Origin: CAYFZO01 sp965211995
Lineage (GTDB): Bacteria; Pseudomonadota; Gammaproteobacteria; Poriferisulfidales; Oxydemutatoraceae
DNA length: 64,000 nucleotides
NCBI GenBank assembly: GCA_965211995.1
Contig: OZ243040.1
Coordinates: 930,001 to 994,000 of the forward strand
Direction of reading: 5' to 3'
Below are positions 58,351-64,000 of this stretch, in pieces. Both the position numbers and the translations under genes were made by a program. Positions within the stretch are counted from its first letter, which is position 1. Each line of letters starts with the position of its first letter. The notes beneath the pieces are model-generated. The model was not told where the DNA came from. It did no database searches and saw only the letters and a program-made list of their open reading frames with translations.

Positions 58351-59232
58351 TCAATCCACTGCATCCGGGGCGCAGTTGAGACGGCGGCGGTAATCGCCGG
58401 CGCGCTCGAAAAACGCGGCCAGCGCATCGGCGTCGCCCCGCTCCACCGCGTCGTACAGGCACCTGAACTCGGCTTCAAATCCGGCGAGCGCCTCGAGCAG
58501 GTTGTCGCGGTTCGCGAGGCAGACGTCGCGCCACATCACCGGGTCGCTCTCGGCGATGCGCGTGAAGTCGCGCAGACCGCCCGCCGCGTAATCCACCGCG
58601 AGGTCGCGGTGGCGCGACGCGGTCAGCGCCCCCATCAGCGCGTAAGCCAGCATATGCGGCAGGTGACTGGTCACGGCGAACAACGCATCGTGCTCGGCCG
58701 CGTCCATCCGTATCACTTCTTCGGCGCCGGCCTGCTTCCACAGGCGCGTTACCGCGTCGAGTGCGCGCGCATCGGTGCTTTCCAACGGCGTCAGCACAAC
58801 TTTGCAGCCGCGGAACAGGTCGGTGCGCGCCGCGCCGGTGCCGCTTTTCTCACCGCCGGCGATCGGGTGTCCCGGCACCAAAGACGCAACATCGCCGCCG
58901 AACGCCTTACGCGCGGCGTTCAAAAACACCTGCTTGGTGCTGCCGACGTCGGTGATTACCGTCTGCGCCGAACACGACGGCGCGATCTCGGCAAGCAACC
59001 CGGCGGCGGCGGCCACCGGCGTCGCGATCACCACCACGTCACATTCGGCGGCCAGCGCCGCCGGCGAATCGCTCAGGCGGTCCGTAAAATGATCTTCGGG
59101 CGAAGCCGCACCCGCCCCGCGACCGACGGCGGGATCGCAGCCGACGATCTCGCCGCCGTAACCCGCCTGCTTCAACGCCAGCGCGAGCGAGCCGCCGATC
59201 AATCCGACGCCGATAATGCCGACTCTTCTCAT
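58351..59232 (-). CDS. tyrA: Prephenate/arogenate dehydrogenase
   Basis: 293 residues, without a chorismate mutase domain. MRRVGIIGVGLIGGSLALAL is the Rossmann start (GxGLIGGS), followed by VIATPVAAAAGLLAEI, GSTKQVF and LVPGHPIAGGEKSG with the catalytic-type His. It makes hydroxyphenylpyruvate or tyrosine precursors. The ATG at 59232 overlaps the stop of a hybrid mini-ORF (59229-59384) that links it to hisC. The order hisC-tyrA-aroA is common in gammaproteobacteria. Confidence 0.94.
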   Translation of the reverse strand: MRRVGIIGVGLIGGSLALALKQAGYGGEIVGCDPAVGRGAGAASPEDHFTDRLSDSPAALAAECDVVVIATPVAAAAGLLAEIAPSCSAQTVITDVGSTKQVFLNAARKAFGGDVASLVPGHPIAGGEKSGTGAARTDLFRGCKVVLTPLESTDARALDAVTRLWKQAGAEEVIRMDAAEHDALFAVTSHLPHMLAYALMGALTASRHRDLAVDYAAGGLRDFTRIAESDPVMWRDVCLANRDNLLEALAGFEAEFRCLYDAVERGDADALAAFFERAGDYRRRLNCAPDAVD

Positions 59233-59384
59233 CGCTCCAGCACCTGCTCCAACGCCTCCAGAAAGCGGCGGTTGTGCTCGGGCAGGCCGACCGTGACCCT
59301 GAGGCGGTGCGGCGGGCAACCCGCCTGCTCCAACGCGCGCGTGCCGCCGATCAATCCGACGCCGATAATGCCGACTCTTCTCAT
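59229..59384 (-). other. Hybrid mini-ORF 2 (TyrA start fused to HisC end), 51 codons
   Basis: ATG at 59384, TGA at 59229; the stop shares ATGA with the tyrA start. It begins MRRVGIIGVGLIGGTRALEQ and ends with HisC-like NRRFLEALEQVLER. The TyrA Rossmann loop is present but no enzyme is possible in 51 residues. Confidence 0.5.
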
Positions 59385-59536
59385 CGCTCCGGCACCTGCT
59401 CCAACGCCTCCGGAAAACGGCGGTTGTGCTCGGGCAGGCCGACCGTGACCCTGAGGCGGTGCGGCGGGCAACCCGCCTGCTCCAACGTGCGCGTGCCGCC
59501 GATCAATCCGACGCCGATAATGCCGACTCTTCTCAT
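59381..59536 (-). other. Hybrid mini-ORF 1 (TyrA start fused to HisC end), 51 codons
   Basis: ATG at 59536 overlaps the hisC stop as ATGA; TGA at 59381 overlaps the next mini-ORF. Sequence as mini-ORF 2 but with TRTLEQ and NRRFPEALEQVPER. Coupled reinitiation would carry ribosomes from hisC through both units to tyrA. Confidence 0.5.
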
Positions 59537-60669
59537 CGCTCCAGCACCTGCTCCAACGCCTCCAGAAAGCGGCGGTTGTGCTCAGGCAGGCCGACCGTGA
59601 CCCTGAGGTGGCGCGGCAGACCGTAGTTGTCAACCGGACGCACGATCACGCCGCGGCCGATCAACCTGTGATAAATGCCGAGCGCGTCGTCGCCGGCCTC
59701 GATGCACAGAAAGTTCGCCGCCGACGGCAGCCACGGCAGCCCCAGCCGGTCACAGCCCGCCTGCAGTTGTGCGAGACCGGCGCGGTTCGTCGCAACGCTT
59801 TTTTCAATATGCCCGCGGTCTGCAAGCGCCGCGAGCGCGCCGCGCTGCGCGGGGACACCGACGTTGAACGGCTGGCGCACCCGGTCCATCAGTTCGGCGA
59901 CGGCGGGGGAAGACAGCGCATAACCGACGCGCAGGCCCGCGAGCCCGAACGCCTTGGAGAAAGTGCGCGTCACGACCAAATTCGGGAAACGCCCGAGCCA
60001 CGCCGCGGCCACGGGATAATCCGGCTGCGTTACGTACTCGGCGTACGCCTCGTCCACCACCGCCACCGCCGACGCGGGAACTTTCCGCAAGAACCCCGCG
60101 AGCGCCGCCGCGCCGTTCCAAGTGCCGGTCGGGTTGTTCGGGTTGGCCAGGAACACCACCCTGGTTGCGGCGTCGATCGCGGCGGCCATCGCGTCAAGGT
60201 CGTCGCCGTAGGGCATCGCGTCCGCCGCGGCGCGCGCCGGTGCGACGCGGCCGTCGGCGCCGCAGATCTGCGTGGTCAGCGCGTACACCGCGAACGCATG
60301 CCGCGAGTACACCGCGTTCTTCCCTGCGCCCAGAAAACAGCGCCCGACGAGTTCGAGCAGTTCGTTCGAGCCGTTGCCGAGCGTGATGCACTCGGGCGCG
60401 ACGTCGTGGCGCGCGGCGAGCGCTTGCTTGAGTTTGCGCCCGCCACCGTCGGGGTACAGTCCCAGATCGGCGCCGCAGCCGGCGACCGCCGCGACCGCGC
60501 CCGGCGGCGGCCCCAGCATATTCTCGTTCGAGGCGAGTTTGATCATGTCCGCGACCCCGTATTCGTGTGCGAGGTCGGCGGCGGATTTGCCGGGGCGGTA
60601 CGGCTCGACGCCGAGTACCGCGGGGCGGCAGCAATCGGCGGGGTCAAACCCGGGGGCGAATTGAGGCAT
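59533..60669 (-). CDS. hisC: Histidinol-phosphate aminotransferase
   Basis: 378 residues. Fold-type I PLP enzyme. LASNENMLGPPP near 45, the substrate motif LGNGSNELLELVGRCFL, FLANPNNPTGTWN, and TRTFSKAFGLAGLRVGYAL with the PLP lysine (about 228) are intact. In this cluster it may also serve aromatic amino acid transamination (it stands between pheA and tyrA). The ATG at 60669 gives MPQFAPGFDPADCC; GGGAGAG is about 11 bases upstream. The end was duplicated into the junction repeat. Confidence 0.93.
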   Translation of the reverse strand: MPQFAPGFDPADCCRPAVLGVEPYRPGKSAADLAHEYGVADMIKLASNENMLGPPPGAVAAVAGCGADLGLYPDGGGRKLKQALAARHDVAPECITLGNGSNELLELVGRCFLGAGKNAVYSRHAFAVYALTTQICGADGRVAPARAAADAMPYGDDLDAMAAAIDAATRVVFLANPNNPTGTWNGAAALAGFLRKVPASAVAVVDEAYAEYVTQPDYPVAAAWLGRFPNLVVTRTFSKAFGLAGLRVGYALSSPAVAELMDRVRQPFNVGVPAQRGALAALADRGHIEKSVATNRAGLAQLQAGCDRLGLPWLPSAANFLCIEAGDDALGIYHRLIGRGVIVRPVDNYGLPRHLRVTVGLPEHNRRFLEALEQVLER

Positions 60670-60692
60670 CGGGCCGCGCTCTCCCGGACAGG

Positions 60693-61778
60693 CTAGTACA
60701 ACGCCTTCGGATAAGAACCGAGCAGTTTGAAAAACCCGGCTTCCTCGGCGAGCGCCGCGAGCGCCGCCTTCAGCGGCTCCTCGCTGCAATGACCTTCCAT
60801 GTCGATGAAGAACACGTACTGCCAGTTGGCCTGCCGCGCCGGGCGCGATTCGATGCGCGTCATGCTGACGTTGTGATCGGACAGCGGCTGCAACAGACGC
60901 ATCAGCGCCCCCGGACGGTTGCGGGTCGAGACCAGAACACTGGTCTTGTCGTTGTCGGTCGGCGGCACCGGGTGGTCGCCGACGATCAAAAACCGCGTCG
61001 TGTTGCCGGGGTCGTCCTCAATGTTCTTCTCGAGCACGCGCAGGCCGTACGCCTCGGCGACGCCGGCGCCCGCGATCGCCGCGGCACCGGGGTTTTCCTG
61101 TGCGCGCCGCGCCGCGTCGGCGGTGCTGTTGACGCTGATCTGCTCGCACGCGGGCAGGTGCGCGGCGAACCAGCGCCGACATTGCTGAAAAGACTGCTGG
61201 TGCGAGTACACGGTGGTGATCGCGGCGCGGTCTTCGCCGCCTCCGAGCAGGCAGTGGTTGACGCGCAGTTCGACCTCGCCGGTGATCAGCAGCGGCGAAC
61301 CCATCAGGCGGTCGAGGGTGTGGTTGACCGAGCCTTCGGTCGAGTTCTCGACCGGCACGACGCCGTACGCAACCGTCTTCGCTTCGGTCTCGCGGAACAC
61401 TTCGTCAATGCTGTCGAGGCTTTTGAGCCGCACCGAACGCCCGAAATGCTTGAACGCGGCCGCGTGGGTGAAAGTCCCCTGCGGCCCGAGAAAGCCGATG
61501 CGCAACTCCTGCTCCAGCGCGAGGCACACCGACATGATCTCGCGGAACAATTTCGCCGCGTCGGCGTCGCTGAGCGGGCCGCGGTTGCGCTCGACGATGC
61601 GCTGCAGCAACGCGGCTTCGCGCTCGGGGCGATACACCGGCAGGTTCGGCGCGGTGTCTTGCTTGACTTGCGCGACGTCGGTGGCGAGGCGGGCGCGCCG
61701 GTTCAGAAGATCGAGCAAGTCGGCGTCGAGTTCGTCTATGCGCGCGCGCAACCGCTCCAGCGTGTTTTTTTCAGCCAT
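60693..61778 (-). CDS. pheA: Chorismate mutase / prephenate dehydratase (P-protein)
   Basis: 361 residues. Chorismate mutase domain (about 1-85, RLRARIDELDADLLDLLNRR), prephenate dehydratase (about 90-270, GFLGPQGTFTHAAAFKHFG, VPVENSTEGSVNHTLDRL) and an ACT domain (about 275-350, KTSVLVSTRNRPGALMRLL; IESRPARQANWQYVFFID), the usual feedback site for phenylalanine. It precedes hisC by 23 bases. Confidence 0.96.
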   Translation of the reverse strand: MAEKNTLERLRARIDELDADLLDLLNRRARLATDVAQVKQDTAPNLPVYRPEREAALLQRIVERNRGPLSDADAAKLFREIMSVCLALEQELRIGFLGPQGTFTHAAAFKHFGRSVRLKSLDSIDEVFRETEAKTVAYGVVPVENSTEGSVNHTLDRLMGSPLLITGEVELRVNHCLLGGGEDRAAITTVYSHQQSFQQCRRWFAAHLPACEQISVNSTADAARRAQENPGAAAIAGAGVAEAYGLRVLEKNIEDDPGNTTRFLIVGDHPVPPTDNDKTSVLVSTRNRPGALMRLLQPLSDHNVSMTRIESRPARQANWQYVFFIDMEGHCSEEPLKAALAALAEEAGFFKLLGSYPKALY

Positions 61779-62015
61779 GGCGGCGTCTCGTTTCGTTCAC
61801 GTTCGAGTTCAAGCGCAACGCGCAATGGTCCGCGCCCGCCCGCGGATGCTCCGTTAGATCCGCAGATCTTCGCAAATTAAAACTGAATGTTCGCGTCACA
61901 GTTGTTGGGTACCGCAACCGGGCTCGCCGCACACCGCCATAACCGCGGCGATGATGACGTAGGCTGTTCTTATCCCTTATCTTTTTACCTGCGTCAATCT
62001 GCGCCGTCCGCGGGT

Positions 62016-63149
62016 TCATCTTGCGGCCGCATAAGCCCGCATGAAATCGGCGAGTGCGCGGACGCCCGCCGCCGGCATCCCGTTGTACAGGCTCGCGCGG
62101 ATGCCGCCGACCGCGCGGTGCCCGCGCAGGCCGAACAGCCCCTCGCGCTCGGCGCGTTCGAGAAAATCCCGCTCCAGCGCGGCGGGCTTGATCCGAAAAT
62201 GCACGTTCACGCGCGAACGGTAGCGGCGCGCGACCGGGTTTGCATATATTTCCGCAGCGTCTATACACGCGTACAGGTGTTCCGCCCTTGCGAGACTGCG
62301 CCGATACATCTCGCCCACGCCGCCTTCAAGTTCGATCCATGCAAGCATCAAACCGCATACGTACCACGCGAAAACCGGCGGCGTATTGTAGCGCGAACCG
62401 GCTTGCGCGTGCACCGCGTAACTGTACAAGGTTGGCGTGAACGGCAACTCGGCGCCGAGCAAATCTTCGCGCACGACCACCAGCGTAACGCCGGCGATGC
62501 CCGCGTTCTTCTGCGCGCCGGCGTAAACCACCCCGAAACGCCCGACGTCGAAAGGCCGGGTCAGGAAGTTCGAGGTCATGTCGGCGACCAGCGGACAGCC
62601 GGTGGCGACGTGGTCCGCCGGCAACTCGAAGCCCGTCAGCGTCTCGTTGTCAACCAAATGGCAATACGCGGCACGCTCCGAAAACCGCCAGTCCGCGGGC
62701 GGCGGCAACTCGAGTCCATCGCCCTCGCCGAGTCGCGCGACGACGTTGACCCGCCCGTAACGCCGCGCCTCGGCGATCGCGCACCGCGACCAGTGGCCGG
62801 TGTCGAGGTAGTCGAACGGGCGTGCGCCGCGCGCGAGGTTCAGCGGCACCATCGCGTATTGCGCGCGCGCGCCGCCCGGCAAAAACAACACCGCGTAATG
62901 CGACGGGATTTCGAGCAGGCGGCGCAGGGTTTGCTCGGCGCGTTCGGCGATTTGCGAGAACTCGTCGCCGCGGTGGCCGATCTCCAACAGCGGCACGCGC
63001 CCGCCCCGGTCGTCCCAGTCGTCTCGGATGCGTGCGTAAACCGCGCCGGGCAGCAGCGCAGGACCGGGTGAGAAGTTGTACAAATTCAGTTGAGGCTTAG
63101 GCCAAAAGTCCGGGGGCGGGCAACTGCCGCCGCGGCTCTCGCGGATCAA
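62016..63149 (-). CDS. serC: Phosphoserine aminotransferase
   Basis: 377 residues at most. LYNFSPGPALLPGAV is the N-terminus of SerC proper; the codons before it lack an ATG, so a TTG at 63149 or TTG/CTG near 63083 must start it. VPLLEIGHRGDEFSQIAERA, FLPGGARAQYAMVPLNL, YAGAQKNAGIAGVTLVVVRE with the PLP lysine, and VGGIRASLYNGMP follow. It makes phosphoserine in serine synthesis and can serve pyridoxine synthesis. gyrA-serC-pheA is the standard order. It is separated from gyrA by about 360 bases. Confidence 0.92.
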   Translation of the reverse strand: MIRESRGGSCPPPDFWPKPQLNLYNFSPGPALLPGAVYARIRDDWDDRGGRVPLLEIGHRGDEFSQIAERAEQTLRRLLEIPSHYAVLFLPGGARAQYAMVPLNLARGARPFDYLDTGHWSRCAIAEARRYGRVNVVARLGEGDGLELPPPADWRFSERAAYCHLVDNETLTGFELPADHVATGCPLVADMTSNFLTRPFDVGRFGVVYAGAQKNAGIAGVTLVVVREDLLGAELPFTPTLYSYAVHAQAGSRYNTPPVFAWYVCGLMLAWIELEGGVGEMYRRSLARAEHLYACIDAAEIYANPVARRYRSRVNVHFRIKPAALERDFLERAEREGLFGLRGHRAVGGIRASLYNGMPAAGVRALADFMRAYAAAR

Positions 63150-63511
63150 AGACGGTGGCTGTGCCGGTTTTTATGGTGTGCTCAGGTTCACTTCCACCAC
63201 CGACACCGCGCCGATCGCGGTAACGGTGTTCCTTATTATCCCTCGCGGCACCTCCGCCATCCGCGGCACCGACCGCGCCCCGGCTGTCCGCCCGCCCGCC
63301 GGGGGAGTGTGCGGCTGAATTCCCACCACGAGCGCCACAGTTGCAGCGCCGCCGACACAAGGCCGGCATCCACCCCGGCGCCTGAGCCAATTGCATCGAG
63401 CCACCAGCCGGAACTTGTTCCAAGGTCTGCGTTCCCGGGGTCGGGCGGCCCGGCAGGCGCCCTTGGCCCCGCCCGCCGGGGGATCTGCCCTTGCAGGCAG
63501 GCTGAGCCGGC
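63150..63511. other. Intergenic stretch between serC and gyrA; no gene recognised
   Basis: Very GC-rich. CCGCCCGCCGGGGGA occurs twice (about 63292 and 63470). A minus-strand frame of 114 codons (63515-63171) is open but resembles nothing and overlaps the gyrA end. The serC promoter may lie here, but no clear -35/-10 pair was found. Confidence 0.4.
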
Positions 63512-64000
63512 TCACTCGTCTGCGTCGCTCCGGTCGTCTGCGGGTTCATCTTGGGCCGGTTCGTCGGCTGAGCCGTTGATGCCCTCAATCGGCTCAACCT
63601 CAATCAACTGCTCTTTTTCGGACAGGCGGATCAGCCTGACCCCCTGGGTATTGCGTCCGACCACCGAGACGTCGCCGACGCGGGTTCTGACCAACTTGCC
63701 GCCGGTGGTGATCAGCATCACTTCGTCGCTCTCGTCCACGAGAATCGCGCTCGCGACCCGCCCGTTGCGCGTGGTCGTCTTTATCGAGATAACCCCCTGC
63801 CCGCCGCGCTTGCGCAGCGGGAACTGCTCCAGCACGGTGCGCTTGCCGTAGCCGTTCATCGTTGCAACCAACACGCAATCACCGCGTTCGGCGGCACCCG
63901 GCTCGATCACGAGCAGCGAAATCACCCGCTCCTTGCCCTTGAGGCGGATGCCGCGCACGCCCGCCGCGACCCGCCCGAGCACGCGCGTATCGCTTTCGCG
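63512..64000 (-). CDS. gyrA: DNA gyrase subunit A, C-terminal end (cut by window edge)
   Basis: The last 162 codons of GyrA. They show the beta-pinwheel blades of the C-terminal domain: VRGIRLKGKERVISLLVIE, YGKRTVLEQFPLRKRGGQGV, LITTGGKLVRTRVGDVSVVG and NTQGVRLIRLSEKE. The tail is acidic (ADEPAQDEPADDRSDADE), as in proteobacteria. The N-terminal breakage-rejoining domain is outside the window. Confidence 0.96.
   Translation of the reverse strand, partial: RESDTRVLGRVAAGVRGIRLKGKERVISLLVIEPGAAERGDCVLVATMNGYGKRTVLEQFPLRKRGGQGVISIKTTTRNGRVASAILVDESDEVMLITTGGKLVRTRVGDVSVVGRNTQGVRLIRLSEKEQLIEVEPIEGINGSADEPAQDEPADDRSDADE

Larger units (their letters stand above)
59229..59536 (-). repeat. 152-bp tandem repeat spanning the hisC/tyrA junction
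   Basis: GACTCTTCTCATCGCTCC (plus strand) occurs at 59221, 59373 and 59525, a strict 152-bp period. Each unit carries the tyrA start (MRRVGIIGVGLIGG) followed by the hisC end (LRVTVGLPEHNRRF). Two complete extra units separate hisC from tyrA. The copies differ by several bases, for example CCGGAAAACGG against CCAGAAAGCGG. Confidence 0.93.

Noticed and set aside
57169..59448. 759-codon open frame on the plus strand opposite aroA, tyrA and the junction repeat
   Set aside because: It mirrors conserved minus-strand enzymes; GC-rich codon bias keeps the antisense frame open. Translation is Arg/Ala-rich without any domain.
63097..63603. Minus-strand frames in the serC-gyrA gap as genes
   Set aside because: Composition is Pro/Arg/Gly-rich, they overlap the ends of serC and gyrA, and no homology is apparent.

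Overview
The window reads as the chromosome of a GC-rich gammaproteobacterium with a tetrahydromethanopterin (H4MPT) C1 pathway. The gammaproteobacterial assignment rests on gene order: gyrA-serC-pheA-hisC-tyrA-aroA-cmk-rpsA-ihfB-lapA-lapB on the right, rplS-trmD-rimM-rpsP next to a ypjD/corC-like pair in the middle, and xseB-ispA-dxs together. The C1 genes (fae, mtdB, mch, pabB, beta-RFAP synthase and a full set of pterin/furan cofactor genes) point to formaldehyde oxidation or detoxification, as in methylotrophs. No methanol dehydrogenase and no formyltransferase/hydrolase (fhc) genes are seen here.

Layout. 1-8 kb, mostly minus strand: nusB (partial), ribH, ribAB, ribE, an HslV-like Ntn hydrolase, ribD, nrdR, glyA. 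6.7-7.2 kb holds a decayed fragment of lysS and a palindromic repeat. 7.5-11.8 kb: lysS, prfB (with the classic +1 recoding site), recJ. 12-32.9 kb: the C1/H4MPT cofactor region, interrupted by a large anchored surface protein (15.1-17.5 kb), a dead IS3-type element (18.2-19.5 kb), a tandem duplication of a gene 3' end (23.6-23.9 kb) and a 115-bp tandem array (27.8-28.3 kb). 32.9-35.2 kb: a small unknown protein, a MauG/cytochrome c peroxidase-type protein and a SCO protein. 35.5-37.6 kb: tRNA-Gly and the ribosomal/tRNA-modification operon. 37.7-43.4 kb, plus strand: ypjD-like, corC-like, an RND/MMPL exporter, fdhD. 43.5-45.9 kb: a DUF3501/Fe-S oxidoreductase/rubrerythrin module. 46-49.1 kb: xseB-ispA-dxs. 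49.2-49.9 kb: an IS1016-type (IS1595 family) remnant. Then galU, cfa and a ComEA-like gene. 52.7-64 kb: lapB to gyrA.

The most unusual signal is structural. At two places where adjacent genes are translationally coupled (ribAB-ribH and hisC-tyrA), the gene junction has been tandemly duplicated (97-bp and 152-bp units). Each unit is a complete, start-to-stop mini-ORF that joins the N-terminus of the downstream protein to the C-terminus of the upstream one, and the mini-ORFs form a stop/start-overlapping chain. The HisA-like gene has a 149-150 bp 3'-end tandem duplication, lysS has a partial copy, and a dead transposase has a 71-bp duplication. Separately, a palindromic repeat of about 167 bp is inserted in frame in ribE, and its second copy is fused in the same reading frame to the lysS fragment. 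This resembles the in-gene palindromic elements of Rickettsia and Wolbachia.

Functionally, the C1 block would make the pABA (PabB), the ribofuranosyl-aminobenzene (beta-RFAP synthase), the pterin and furan parts and their glutamate tails (three ATP-grasp ligases). It also encodes the enzymes that condense formaldehyde with H4MPT (Fae), oxidise it (MtdB) and hydrolyse the methenyl form (Mch). GlyA (serine/glycine) and FdhD (formate dehydrogenase maturation) fit the same C1 theme.
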